From the NCBI GenBank assembly GCA_026390165.1, contig JAPLGM010000022.1, forward strand, positions 20,891 to 84,890: a DNA stretch of 64,000 nt. The letters run 5' to 3'. The stretch comes from Campylobacterales bacterium. Its GTDB lineage: Bacteria > Campylobacterota > Campylobacteria > Campylobacterales > Sulfurimonadaceae. A program made the position numbers and the translations under genes. Positions 30,963 to 40,230 of the stretch are shown in pieces. The notes under the pieces were generated by a model. The model did not search any database, was not told where the DNA came from, and saw nothing but the letters and a program-made list of their open reading frames with translations. Numbering within the stretch: position 1 is the first letter of the stretch; every line of letters starts with the position of its first letter.

Positions 30963-32255
30963 ATGATTACCATTCAAACAAGTGATGAAAATTTTCAAAC
31001 CGTTTTTGACGAACTATTAAATCGTGGTAAGATGGATATGGAGCACGTAGGCGGAGTCGTTAAAACGATTATTGATGAAATTCGTTTGGAAAAAGATGAA
31101 GCGTTATTACGTCATATTACCAAATTTGACCGTTGGTCTCCCCCAACGGGTGATGAGCTTAAAATCAAAGCGGATGATATGAAAAAAGCGTATGACGAAC
31201 TTGATCCTACGTTAAAATCGGCGCTTCATTTGGCATACGATCGTATTCGTGCTTATCACGAAAAGCAGCTTCCTCGCAGTTGGTTCGATACGGAAGCTAA
31301 TGGGACAATTTTGGGGCAAAAAGTGACTCCTGTTGATCGGGCAGGGCTTTATATTCCTGGAGGAAAAGCGGCGTATCCCAGTTCATTGCTTATGAATGTT
31401 ATCCCTGCTCAAGTAGCTGGAGTCGAAACAATTATTGTTTGTACCCCAACTCCTGATAATGAGCCTAATGCATTGCTTCTTGCCGCATGTCATTTATGTG
31501 GTGTAAGTGAAGTGTTCAAAGTGGGGGGGGCAAGTGCGATTGCGGCAATGGCATACGGAACACAGAGTATTCCCAAAGTGGATGTCATAACAGGTCCAGG
31601 GAATATTTTCGTTGCAACGGCAAAAAAAATGGTATTTGGTGAAGTGAATATTGATATGATCGCAGGGCCGAGTGAGATCGGTGTATTAGCAGATGATTCA
31701 GCCAATCCTGAACATATCGCGATTGATCTATTGTCTCAAGCAGAGCATGATGAGATGGCGAGTTCTATTCTTATCACCCCTTCTCAAAAGTTTGCGGATG
31801 CGTGTGCTTTAGAGATTGAAATATGGTTGAAAAAACTTCCTCGCGAAGCAATTGCCCGTAAATCGATTGAGGAACGTGCTGCTATTATTGTGACCAAAAC
31901 GATGGAAGAAGCCGTGAAGCTAATGAATGAGATCGCCCCTGAACACCTAGAAGTGGCGACCAATAATCCGTTTGAACTTCTGGCTTCTATCAAGCACGCA
32001 GGGGCTATTTTCCTAGGGCATAACACCCCTGAAGCGATTGGAGATTATGTGGCAGGTCCAAACCATACTCTCCCAACAGGGGGAACAGCAAAATTTTATT
32101 CACCGCTAGGGGTGGAAAATTTTATGAAAAAATCCTCTATCATCTCTTTTTCACGCCAAGGGATTCAGGAAATTGGTGAAGCGTGTGCTCTTATCGCTCA
32201 CACGGAGGGGCTAGATGCCCATGAAGCATCGGTTCGTTGCCGATTAGAATTTTAA
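30963..32255 (+). CDS. hisD: Histidinol dehydrogenase
   Basis: Oxidises L-histidinol to histidine in the last two steps of histidine synthesis. The 430-residue length is normal. Characteristic stretches are PVDRAGLYIPGGKAAYPSS, DVITGPGNIFVATAKK, the signature around LLSQAEHDEMASS with the catalytic Glu/His and zinc ligands, and NHTLPTGGTAKF. It is the last gene of the aroK unit and is closed by a strong terminator. Confidence 0.96.
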   Translation: MITIQTSDENFQTVFDELLNRGKMDMEHVGGVVKTIIDEIRLEKDEALLRHITKFDRWSPPTGDELKIKADDMKKAYDELDPTLKSALHLAYDRIRAYHEKQLPRSWFDTEANGTILGQKVTPVDRAGLYIPGGKAAYPSSLLMNVIPAQVAGVETIIVCTPTPDNEPNALLLAACHLCGVSEVFKVGGASAIAAMAYGTQSIPKVDVITGPGNIFVATAKKMVFGEVNIDMIAGPSEIGVLADDSANPEHIAIDLLSQAEHDEMASSILITPSQKFADACALEIEIWLKKLPREAIARKSIEERAAIIVTKTMEEAVKLMNEIAPEHLEVATNNPFELLASIKHAGAIFLGHNTPEAIGDYVAGPNHTLPTGGTAKFYSPLGVENFMKKSSIISFSRQGIQEIGEACALIAHTEGLDAHEASVRCRLEF

Positions 32256-32258
32256 ATA

Positions 32259-32286
32259 TTTCTCCTTCGTACGGGGAAATTTTTTT
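32259..32286 (+). terminator. Rho-independent terminator after hisD
   Basis: TTTCTCC (32259-32265) pairs with GGGGAAA (32273-32279, one G-U pair) around a 7-base loop and is followed by seven T. Confidence 0.85.
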
Positions 32287-32378
32287 ATAAACTTCTCTTA
32301 TAGTATACAAATTGTAATTTTTCTCACCGAATATCAAAAAGATATCAAATTTTTATCCTTAATTTAGATTGTATTAAA

Positions 32379-32404
32379 GCTAATTTTGCTATTATCAAAT
32401 TAGC
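32379..32404. promoter_or_regulatory. Perfect inverted repeat upstream of the oxidoreductase operon
   Basis: GCTAATTT (32379-32386) and AAATTAGC (32397-32404) flank a 10-base spacer, in the 241-base gap before the Fe-S subunit gene. The layout suits a dimeric regulator binding site; a TATTATAAG element lies downstream near 32435. Confidence 0.45.
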
Positions 32405-32496
32405 AGTAATGCCGTCGTGGTGCCTAAAATATGGGATATTATAAGGATTATTTGTATCAATTATGGTACAGATTTCTGATAGAACAAGGAGAATAA

Positions 32497-33135
32497 ATGC
32501 AATTAGGGTTCTTGGTAGACCTTCGCCTTTGTATGGGGTGTAAGGGCTGTGAGATTGCGTGTAAGGTGGAAAATGAGGTTCCTCTTTCAACATGGCGTCT
32601 TCGTGTAAAATATGTGGATGTGGGAAGTTTCCCAGAAACGAAACGAACGTTTACTCCACTTCGTTGTAATCACTGTGCGAATGCACCGTGTGAGCGTATT
32701 TGTCCAGTGAGTGCGTTGCACTATATCGAAAACGGTATTGTAAATATTGATAAAGAGCGTTGTATCGGGTGTGCGGGATGTGTTATGGCGTGTCCATATG
32801 GGGCGATTTATATTGATCCTCAAACCCAAACAGCGGATAAATGTACCTATTGTGCCCACCGTGTAGCAAGTTCGATGATGCCATCGTGTGTTGTTGCGTG
32901 TCCTGTTGAGGCGAATATCTTCGGTGATTTGGATGATCCGATGTCCAACATTAGTAAATACATTCAAGAACATCAAGGAAACGTTCAAGTACGTAAACCT
33001 GAAAAAGGGACCGATCCCCATCACTTTTATGTCGGTGGTGGTAACGTTACCCTTAATCCGTTGGCATCATTCCGTGGTGAAGGTCATAATCTCTTTAATA
33101 ATCTCACTCATCTTCCTATAGGAGGGCATCACTAA
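32497..33135 (+). CDS. Molybdopterin oxidoreductase Fe-S subunit (PsrB/TtrB/NrfC-like)
   Basis: Electron-transfer subunit, 212 residues, without its own signal peptide, so probably carried across the membrane with the Tat-exported catalytic subunit. Four cysteine clusters are seen: CMGCKGCEIAC, CNHCANAPCERIC, CIGCAGCVMAC and CTYCAH plus a late CVVAC, expected to bind four [4Fe-4S] centres. An AAGGAG ribosome site precedes the ATG. The stop overlaps the next gene's start by one base. Confidence 0.9.
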   Translation: MQLGFLVDLRLCMGCKGCEIACKVENEVPLSTWRLRVKYVDVGSFPETKRTFTPLRCNHCANAPCERICPVSALHYIENGIVNIDKERCIGCAGCVMACPYGAIYIDPQTQTADKCTYCAHRVASSMMPSCVVACPVEANIFGDLDDPMSNISKYIQEHQGNVQVRKPEKGTDPHHFYVGGGNVTLNPLASFRGEGHNLFNNLTHLPIGGHH

Positions 33136-34034
33136 TGGCACATGAAATTATTGCAGCAACGAATGCAATTGTAACACTCGACGTGGCTCTTCCCGGTATC
33201 GTGTGGGGCTGGATTATTACGATGAATATGTGGGCAAAAAGTATCGGTACAGGGATTATTTTTCTGGCGTTCTTTTTGTTGAAAAAATATCCAGAACAGA
33301 CGGCGTTTATCCGTTTGCCGGTTGTGGCGATTTCAATCGTCTTTATCCATATTTTCTTATTGTTTACAGTCGTTGATTTACACCAAATGTTCCGTTTTTG
33401 GCACATCTTTTTCTATCCTCATTTAACATCGGCAATTACGATTGGTGCATGGATGGCAACGGGGTTTGTTGGATTGCTTTTTGGAATGGCGTATGCGATT
33501 TATATCAAAAAAGATACGGCGATGTACGACAAACTTTTGGGATGGACAACATTGCTTGCCATTCCGGTTACATTGTATACCGCAGGTTTGATGGCAGAAT
33601 CAACGGCACGTGAACTATGGCAAATGCCAACTGAGTCAGCGCAAATGATTTTAGCGGCCCTTTTAGCAGGATCAGCGACGATGATTTTGATGGGTGGTAA
33701 CAAGTTTTCCGATCCTATCAAAAAAGATCTTGGGCTTGTTTTGGGATTCAGTGCTTTTGGTGCTTTCCTCCTTTATATGTCCGAGTATATTTTTGGCGCT
33801 ATGAAAGCAGAAGAAGTTGCGGCAACGTTGGAGTTTGTTAAAGGTGGTGAATACACCATTATGTTTTGGGTAGGACAACTTTTAGCGTTTATTACACCAA
33901 TGGTTTTGGTATGTTTGAGTTTGAAAAAACAATCGTATTATTTATTGAAAATTGCGGCAGTATCAGCATTGATCGGTTTGTGGGTTAGCAAACACGTTTG
34001 GCTCGTTATTCCACAATTGTTAAACATGAGCTAA
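33135..34034 (+). CDS. NrfD/PsrC-type membrane anchor subunit
   Basis: A 299-residue integral membrane protein with about eight helices, the quinone-reactive subunit of polysulfide/tetrathionate-type complexes. Segments such as IVWGWIITMNMWAKSIGTG and AGLMAESTARELWQMP fit NrfD-like proteins. It has no heme motif. Located between Fe-S and catalytic subunit genes; menaquinone is the expected partner, since mqnE is in the same window. Confidence 0.88.
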   Translation: MAHEIIAATNAIVTLDVALPGIVWGWIITMNMWAKSIGTGIIFLAFFLLKKYPEQTAFIRLPVVAISIVFIHIFLLFTVVDLHQMFRFWHIFFYPHLTSAITIGAWMATGFVGLLFGMAYAIYIKKDTAMYDKLLGWTTLLAIPVTLYTAGLMAESTARELWQMPTESAQMILAALLAGSATMILMGGNKFSDPIKKDLGLVLGFSAFGAFLLYMSEYIFGAMKAEEVAATLEFVKGGEYTIMFWVGQLLAFITPMVLVCLSLKKQSYYLLKIAAVSALIGLWVSKHVWLVIPQLLNMS

Positions 34035-34044
34035 GAGGTAGATT

Positions 34045-37000
34045 ATGATGTATTTAGAAAGTAGAAGAACATTTTTAAAAGGTGCCGCATTTACCGTTGC
34101 GGGTGCCGCAATTGCCAAGGGTGTTTTTACAACCGATGCCATTGCTGAATCGGTCGAAAAAAGTAAATTTACCAATACTCCTGACACGTTGTCATTTTAC
34201 CCTCCTCTTGATCAATGGGGCAGTTTCCAAGAGCTTGATGGAACGGATTGGAAGCGTGGTGGTATTGGTCGTCACGGTGTGAAAAGTGAAGAAAATCCTG
34301 ACGGAATTTTGGTACATGATTTTATGATTATTCCAACGGCATGTTCCAACTGTGAAGCGTCATGTGGTTTGACGGCATGGGTTGATAAAAAAACGTTGAC
34401 CGTTCGTAAATATATGGGAAATCCTCTTCATCCAGGGTCTCGTGGTCGTAACTGTGCCAAAGGGTATGCAGTTCAGTCACAAATGTATGATCCCGATCGT
34501 ATACCATTCCCATTAAAACGTGCTCCAGGTTCTAAGCGTGGAGAGGGGAAATGGATTCGTACAACGTGGGATGAAGCGATGACGACCATTGGTAAGAAGA
34601 TGGGAGATACGATTCGCAAAGGGGATGAACTCTCTAAAAAATCAGTCATGTACCATGTCGGTCGTCCAAATGAGAATGGATTTGTACCAAAAGTGTGGGA
34701 ATCATTAGGATTGGATTCATACAACTCACATACGAATATTTGTTCGGCAAACGGACGTACACCAACAATTCAATTCTGTAATGATGACCGTACCAGTCCA
34801 GACTGGGGTAATGCAAAACTTATTTTCCTCAACTCATCCCACGCAGCCGATGCGGGACACTATTTTGCCCAAGCAGCAGCGTTTATTGCTGATGCCCGCA
34901 AAAAGGGTGCGAAAATGGTTGTTATGGATCCGCGCCTATCGAACTCAGCAGGGGTTGCTGATCTTTGGTTGGCTCCATGGCCAGGAACGGAATCGGTCAT
35001 TTATCTTTATTTGGCAAGCCGTATTTTGAATGACAATTTGGTGAAAAAAGAGTTTGTAAAACGTTGGTTCAACTGGGATACGTTGATGAACGATACCGAT
35101 TATCTCGATTTTATGGTTGAAAAAACGTTTATTTCAAAAGTTCCCCAAGGGCGTGATTTCGAGAGTTACCTGGAGTTGCTCAAAGAGATGTATGCACCAT
35201 ATACTCTTGAATTCGCTGAAAAAGAGACTCATATACCTGCGTATAAGCTCGAAAAGCTTTATGAAATGTTTATTTGGGCAGAAGATGCCATTTCTACCTA
35301 CGTTTGGCGTGCAGGGGCAGCAGGTAACCGTGGCGGTTGGATGATCGGGAAATCGGTATTCTTCTTAACGGGTTTACGCGGTGCTATCGGAAATGTTGGT
35401 GGAACAGGCTTCTATCATGCTCACGATATTTCAGTAGGGGGAAAAGGGGGAAGTGCTACCGTTGGTCAAGGTAAATCGGGTAAAGATGTACCAAAGGTCA
35501 AAGCATGGAATGAGTTGACATGGCCTCCTGAATGGCCTCTTTCAACCTATGAAATGTCATTTTTATTGCCTCATCTTTTGTGTGATACACAGTGGCAGAA
35601 AAAATGGAACGATCGTGGGTTACAAGTGCCAAGCAAGTTGGCAGTCTATGCACCACGTATGTACAACCCTGTATGGATTAATCCAGATGGTTTCCGTTGG
35701 ATTGAAGTGCTTAAAGATGAGTCTAAAATGGAACTTACCTTTAATCTCTCTCCAGTATGGTCTGAGACGAACTGGTATATGGACTATGTTCTCCCGGTTG
35801 GACTTGCGGGTGAACGTCATGACCAGCACTCTGAAGCGACACTTCCTGCACGATGGACGACGTTCCGTCAACCAGTATTGCGTGTAGCACTCGAAAAATC
35901 GGGATGGAAACCGAAAAATCCTAATCGTGCAACACTCGAAGCCCATGTTAAAGCGGGTCTTGGTGAAGTATGGGAAGAGAATGAGTTCTGGTTCCAATTG
36001 TGTACTGATTACATCGATCCAGACGGAAGTCTCAACATCAAAAAAATGTGGGAAAGCAAACGTCATCCTGGTAAAGCAGTTACGATTGCTGAGTGGTATG
36101 ATGCAGCGTTCGGGGACAATCTACCAAAACTTCGTGAGACGGTAGACAACGATGATCGTTATACAAAAGAAGAGTTCCCTGTCTATGCCTATATGCGCGA
36201 TCATGGTGTATGGCTTGAAGAGGATAAAATTTATAACGTCCAAGAGAGAGCACTCAAAATAGAAGACGGAAAAGTTGAATCGTACGAGCATAAATTTGAT
36301 GCCGGTTCGATGAGTGTTGATAGCTCAGGTATCATTACGGCGAATGACGATTCAGGTAAACCGAAAAAAATCGGGATTGAAATTGACGGCAAGAAGTTAC
36401 AAGGGTTTACGACTCCGACACGAAAACTTGATGTGTATACGCAATGGGTAGCAAAAGATTGGAAATGGCCGGAATACGCGATGCCAATTTATCCACGTAA
36501 TGATAAAGAGAAAGTCGAAATGGTTCATATCCTCTCTCATATTAACCATTTTTATATGAAAGAGGAAAATTCATTCGCATTGAATACGATTTTCCGATTG
36601 CCGTATAATATTCATACCCGTTCGGCGAACTCCAAACACCTTATGGAGATCAGCCAGAATCATGATCCGATTTGGATCAGTACGGGTGATGCAAAACGTT
36701 TGGGCTTTAAACGTGGTGATGCGATTCGTGTAAAAATTGTTGATACCGTTTCAGGATTAGAGAGTGGTTATTTTGTTGCTATGGCGGTTCCGACGGAGGG
36801 TGTTCTTCCTGGAACTTTAGCGTGTTCTCATCACGGCGGACGTTGGAAATTGACTAACCATGTCACTATTCCAAACGGCGTAACGGACGGTAAAGTAGTT
36901 CCAGGGGTAGCACCTCGTGATTTGAGTAACAAAGAGTTTCTCAAAGAGTCACCGGCGAATATCGGTAAAGAGGGTGCTCAAACCAAAATTGACGATTACA

Positions 37001-37440
37001 GCGGTACAACGGGAATTAATAGTTTCGGTGTACCAGTGGCTGAGATCCAAATGGATGGTAAAACAGCTAAACTTAAATACGTTGAGGGGATCAAAGGGTT
37101 TAAAGCGGAGCGTTTCGCTGAATATAACCGAGATTCTGAAAACGTATGGTGGGACGGGTTGAGCGGTTCATGGCAAAATGCTGTGGCAGCTCCCCATCCT
37201 GACCCCGTATCAGGTATGCACTGTTGGCACCATAAAGTTCTTTTAGAACCAATTCAGCCGGGTGATAAAATTGGAGATATTTTTGTCAACTATGACAATA
37301 ATATGAAAGTGTATCAAGCGTGGAGAGATAAACTTTCACGTGGTTTGGATTCAAATTCCAAGATTCGCCGTCCTCGTCACATCTTCCGTCCTTGGGTTAA
37401 GCTTGACCCTGCGTCATACGAAGTGAATATTAAAGCTTAA
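34045..37440 (+). CDS. Molybdopterin oxidoreductase catalytic subunit, Tat-exported
   Basis: A 1131-residue member of the complex iron-sulfur molybdoenzyme family. A twin-arginine signal (SRRTFLKGAAFTVAGAAIA) directs it to the periplasm. The N-terminal [4Fe-4S] site is CSNCEASC plus a later NCAKG, and SHTNICSANGRT has a Cys in the position where polysulfide or arsenate-type enzymes bind molybdenum. The C-terminal pterin-binding domain includes HTRSANSKHLMEI and LACSHHGGRWK. It is longer than typical PsrA/PhsA (about 750) and closer in size to TtrA or ArrA. The substrate (polysulfide, tetrathionate, sulfite or another) cannot be decided. Confidence 0.85.
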   Translation: MMYLESRRTFLKGAAFTVAGAAIAKGVFTTDAIAESVEKSKFTNTPDTLSFYPPLDQWGSFQELDGTDWKRGGIGRHGVKSEENPDGILVHDFMIIPTACSNCEASCGLTAWVDKKTLTVRKYMGNPLHPGSRGRNCAKGYAVQSQMYDPDRIPFPLKRAPGSKRGEGKWIRTTWDEAMTTIGKKMGDTIRKGDELSKKSVMYHVGRPNENGFVPKVWESLGLDSYNSHTNICSANGRTPTIQFCNDDRTSPDWGNAKLIFLNSSHAADAGHYFAQAAAFIADARKKGAKMVVMDPRLSNSAGVADLWLAPWPGTESVIYLYLASRILNDNLVKKEFVKRWFNWDTLMNDTDYLDFMVEKTFISKVPQGRDFESYLELLKEMYAPYTLEFAEKETHIPAYKLEKLYEMFIWAEDAISTYVWRAGAAGNRGGWMIGKSVFFLTGLRGAIGNVGGTGFYHAHDISVGGKGGSATVGQGKSGKDVPKVKAWNELTWPPEWPLSTYEMSFLLPHLLCDTQWQKKWNDRGLQVPSKLAVYAPRMYNPVWINPDGFRWIEVLKDESKMELTFNLSPVWSETNWYMDYVLPVGLAGERHDQHSEATLPARWTTFRQPVLRVALEKSGWKPKNPNRATLEAHVKAGLGEVWEENEFWFQLCTDYIDPDGSLNIKKMWESKRHPGKAVTIAEWYDAAFGDNLPKLRETVDNDDRYTKEEFPVYAYMRDHGVWLEEDKIYNVQERALKIEDGKVESYEHKFDAGSMSVDSSGIITANDDSGKPKKIGIEIDGKKLQGFTTPTRKLDVYTQWVAKDWKWPEYAMPIYPRNDKEKVEMVHILSHINHFYMKEENSFALNTIFRLPYNIHTRSANSKHLMEISQNHDPIWISTGDAKRLGFKRGDAIRVKIVDTVSGLESGYFVAMAVPTEGVLPGTLACSHHGGRWKLTNHVTIPNGVTDGKVVPGVAPRDLSNKEFLKESPANIGKEGAQTKIDDYSGTTGINSFGVPVAEIQMDGKTAKLKYVEGIKGFKAERFAEYNRDSENVWWDGLSGSWQNAVAAPHPDPVSGMHCWHHKVLLEPIQPGDKIGDIFVNYDNNMKVYQAWRDKLSRGLDSNSKIRRPRHIFRPWVKLDPASYEVNIKA

Positions 37441-37474
37441 AAAGCTTTCACTTTCTTCTCTAAAAAAAATTACT

Positions 37475-37495
37475 AAAGGGCTTTTTAGCCCTTTT
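37475..37495 (+). terminator. Rho-independent terminator after the catalytic subunit gene
   Basis: AAAGGGC (37475-37481) and GCCCTTT (37488-37494) form a perfect 7-bp stem around a 6-base T-rich loop, continuing into T. It splits the structural genes from the accessory genes. Confidence 0.75.
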
Positions 37496-37498
37496 GGT

Positions 37499-37504
37499 TA
37501 CAAT
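37499..37504 (+). promoter_or_regulatory. -10 box TACAAT of the accessory genes
   Basis: TTACAAT directly after the terminator and 31 bases before the chaperone ATG suggests separate transcription of the TorD-like gene and those behind it. Confidence 0.45.
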
Positions 37505-37535
37505 CCTGTAATTCCTATTTAAAGGCCTAATCATT

Positions 37536-38156
37536 ATGGATGAGATCATTGCCCGAAGCAATAACTATGCACTACTTTCTCGAATACTCCTCCAAGAGTT
37601 GGACGCTGAAATTTTAGAGACCCTTAAAAATGACCCGACCATTTTGGAATTTTTTCCCCATTGGAACGATTGGGAACAACGAACGATCCTCTCCAATGAG
37701 AAACTTTTGGAAGAATATTTTAACCCTGATTTTACCAATCTCTCTATTTTGCACTTAGTGCCGTACGAGACGTTTTATACCCGCAGCGATCAGATGATTG
37801 AGACAGGTGGAGCCAATCCTGTAACCGATATTTACAGTGCGTACAATTTCATCGTTGATTATGCAGTTGCTCGTGTTGTATCGTCCGATCATATCGGCAT
37901 TGAGCTTGAATTTATGCACCATTTATGTGAAGCCCAAAAAAAAGCATTGGAAGTGAAGGATGAGGAAGTCGCACAGGAACTTCAAAGAGTTCAACACCAA
38001 TTCTTAAATAATCACTTGCTAAAATGGGCTCCAATGTATCTGATTAATATGAAATACGAAGCACGTACGCCAATCTATTATGATGCAGCAGAGATGGCAC
38101 TGGAATTTATCTTGTCGGATAACGAAATGTTAAGCACGGTTGTTGCGTCGTCGTAA
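37536..38156 (+). CDS. TorD-family chaperone for the molybdoenzyme
   Basis: A 206-residue all-helical cytoplasmic protein, probably guarding the Tat signal and cofactor loading of the catalytic subunit. The TorD/DmsD pattern is seen as VPYETFYTRSDQM and the SSDHIGIELEFMHHLC helix, followed by FLNNHLLKWAPMYL. It lies immediately downstream of the catalytic subunit gene and overlaps the ferredoxin gene by one base. Confidence 0.88.
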   Translation: MDEIIARSNNYALLSRILLQELDAEILETLKNDPTILEFFPHWNDWEQRTILSNEKLLEEYFNPDFTNLSILHLVPYETFYTRSDQMIETGGANPVTDIYSAYNFIVDYAVARVVSSDHIGIELEFMHHLCEAQKKALEVKDEEVAQELQRVQHQFLNNHLLKWAPMYLINMKYEARTPIYYDAAEMALEFILSDNEMLSTVVASS

Positions 38157-39253
38157 TGGGACTTTTAAATTTCTCCCCTGCACGTTGCGTTCGCGCTTTG
38201 AGTGTCAATTCTATTTGCACGGCGTGTGTCGATGTGTGTCCTACTAGTGCGATAGTACTCTCAGGAAGGCTTCCCTCTATCAATCAAGTTCAATGCGTTG
38301 GATGTGGGGGATGTGTGGCGGTGTGTCCGAGTGAGGCATTGGTACTTGATGATTTCAATTCTACCAATTTTTTCTTCTCTTTTATGTCCGAGGAGGAAAA
38401 CCTTATTTCGTGTCAGAAAAATGTCCCCTGCTTGGCAGCACTTAGTAGTGAGCATTTAATTGCTTTGTCGGGGATGAAAAAAGGTCTCGTGCTTGACATC
38501 GGTCATTGTGCATCGTGCGACATTGGTGAGTCTATTTTACGAGAGGTTAAAGAGCGGGTTGAGAATGTTAATTATCTCCTCGAAGCGATTGGCTTGGATT
38601 CTCAGGTTGATTTGGTCGATGTGAGTTTTAAAGTTGAGGGGACGATAGAGGACGAAAAAGAGCGACGGGATTTTTTCAAAACGTTTCATCTGAAAAAAAT
38701 TGGAGCGTATAAAACCAATTTTGAGCGCGAAATACAACTAAGTACCGATGAGTTTGTTTCACAGACACTAGACAGTAGTCATACGCAAGCGTTGCGAACG
38801 AAAAAAATTACGGATCGTCGGAAACTCTTTTTTACGGCATTGAAACGTTTCGAAAAGCCCGATATTTTTCATGTGGTAGAGGCGAATAAGATAGCGTTTA
38901 CCTCTCAAAAGCTCCTCGACGAATCGAAATGTACGGCGTGTGAAATGTGTTATCGTGTTTGTCCTACGGGAGCGCTTACCTCCGATATGCGCAACTCAAA
39001 AATTGATTTTGATCCATTTTTATGCGTCAAATGTCATCTGTGTCATGATGTGTGTGAGAGTGATGCAATCACCCTTTCCTCTTCGTACAATCTTAAAGAG
39101 TGGTATGAGCCGAAGGTTCAGAATTTGGCAACGTTTGCCGTCCGTCCTTGTGATGAGTGTGGTGGATTATTCAGTTCGGTAGCGGGTGAGCGTATTTGTC
39201 GTCGCTGCCGCCTTGAAGAAGAAGAAGCATTGGAATTATGGGGGCTACAATGA
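38156..39253 (+). CDS. Multi-cluster ferredoxin-like protein with zinc ribbon
   Basis: A 365-residue cytoplasmic iron-sulfur protein. Two clusters lie at the N-terminus (CTACVDVC, CVGCGGCVAVC) and two near residues 260-310 (CTACEMCYRVC, CVKCHLCHDVC), with further Cys in between (CASCDIGE). A small zinc-ribbon pair, CDECGGLF then CRRC, closes the protein. It resembles NapF/NapG-like maturation or electron-transfer proteins encoded with molybdoenzymes in this phylum. A role in cofactor loading or electron delivery is inferred from position. Confidence 0.78.
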   Translation: MGLLNFSPARCVRALSVNSICTACVDVCPTSAIVLSGRLPSINQVQCVGCGGCVAVCPSEALVLDDFNSTNFFFSFMSEEENLISCQKNVPCLAALSSEHLIALSGMKKGLVLDIGHCASCDIGESILREVKERVENVNYLLEAIGLDSQVDLVDVSFKVEGTIEDEKERRDFFKTFHLKKIGAYKTNFEREIQLSTDEFVSQTLDSSHTQALRTKKITDRRKLFFTALKRFEKPDIFHVVEANKIAFTSQKLLDESKCTACEMCYRVCPTGALTSDMRNSKIDFDPFLCVKCHLCHDVCESDAITLSSSYNLKEWYEPKVQNLATFAVRPCDECGGLFSSVAGERICRRCRLEEEEALELWGLQ

Positions 39254-39696
39254 TGAATAATGATAACAGTATTACAGTTGAGACGAAACTATTTGGTTTT
39301 ATTGCTGAAGAAGCACACAGTAGCCGTTTTTCTGTCAGTGTCAATAAATTGTTCAAGACAAACGGTATCAATGCGATGGTTATTCCTATGAATATCCGTC
39401 CTGATGATTTGGGGTTCACAATTTCGCAAATGCGCAGCTCCAAGCTTAATGGGGCGGTTATTTCAACCGAATATCAAGAAGAAGTTTTTGATCTGCTGGA
39501 TCGTCGTTCGAGTGAGGTAGAAGCCTCTGGTATTTGTGACTTTATTCGTATTGAAAACGGAATGCTTTTGGGTGAGCTGATAATGCCTGTTGCCTTAGAA
39601 AAATTTGCGGAAGTCTACAATGAGGATATTGCATTGCAATCACTGTGCCACTATTTTTATGAATTAACTACGGGAGAAAATAATGAAAAAAGATGA
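39250..39696 (+). CDS. Orphan protein resembling the AroE substrate-binding domain
   Basis: A 148-residue protein from an ATG that overlaps the ferredoxin stop as ATGA. The sequence FGFIAEEAHSSRFSVSVNKL, then INAMVIPMNIRPDDL and LNGAVISTEYQEEVFDLLD, follows the strand and helix order of the N-terminal, shikimate-binding half of shikimate dehydrogenase, but no nucleotide-binding half is attached and the usual Ser/Lys/Asn residues are not all present. It sits within a molybdoenzyme accessory operon. The fold call is my reading and is tentative; function unknown. Confidence 0.55.
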   Translation: MMNNDNSITVETKLFGFIAEEAHSSRFSVSVNKLFKTNGINAMVIPMNIRPDDLGFTISQMRSSKLNGAVISTEYQEEVFDLLDRRSSEVEASGICDFIRIENGMLLGELIMPVALEKFAEVYNEDIALQSLCHYFYELTTGENNEKR

Positions 39697-40171
39697 TTTT
39701 AGCGATCTTAAAGCCGAATTTGATGCGTTTGTTCAAGCTAAATGTGAGGATGGTTCGTGTGAAACGACAACGGAAAATGAGCCTGAGGAACCTGTCCCAG
39801 GATTTGTGGATGAACTCTCAGATAAACTGTTAGCACCCTACCATTGTGGTGCCTATTTATCCCGTTTGGATATTAAGCGTGTTGCTGAGGCAATTGACGA
39901 GTCGATCCCCATCAAAGAACGCAAAAAGATGATCAAAGCGCTGTTCCGACATACGACAACAAAAGAGTATTTACGTAGTGCCTTTGATGAGTTTAACCGC
40001 CATTTCGGAGGAAGAATTTTGATTTACACGGAACTCTCCGAAGCATTTCCTGCCTCAAAACCAATTTTTGATGAAAATATTGCGAAAATACGAAAAACGC
40101 AAAAAATACTAGATCAAATAGTGAATGATTTCGAGGAGATAGAGCCGACGGATGAGCCGATGATGATTTAA
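39683..40171 (+). CDS. Accessory protein of the molybdoenzyme operon, unknown function
   Basis: A 162-residue acidic protein that I do not recognise. It begins with a charged linker (residues 1-45, CEDGSCETTTENEPEEP) and then a helical domain (IKRVAEAIDESIPIKERKKM, then FRHTTTKEYLRSAFDEFNRH). The sequence contains three Cys but no clear cluster motif. It overlaps the preceding gene by 14 bases and closes the operon; the REP-like repeat follows. Confidence 0.65.
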   Translation: MKKDDFSDLKAEFDAFVQAKCEDGSCETTTENEPEEPVPGFVDELSDKLLAPYHCGAYLSRLDIKRVAEAIDESIPIKERKKMIKALFRHTTTKEYLRSAFDEFNRHFGGRILIYTELSEAFPASKPIFDENIAKIRKTQKILDQIVNDFEEIEPTDEPMMI

Positions 40172-40179
40172 ATAATACT

Positions 40180-40225
40180 GTTCGCTCTGAGCCCAAGGAA
40201 ACATTTCGACAAGCTCAGGACGAAC
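40180..40225. repeat. REP-like dispersed palindrome
   Basis: GTTCGCTCTGAGC (40180-40192) and GCTCAGGACGAAC (40213-40225) pair in 11 of 13 positions. The inner TTCGACAAGCTCAGGACGAA wording is that of a palindromic repeat widely scattered in proteobacterial genomes. It lies between convergent genes. Confidence 0.65.
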
Positions 40226-40230
40226 GGAGG

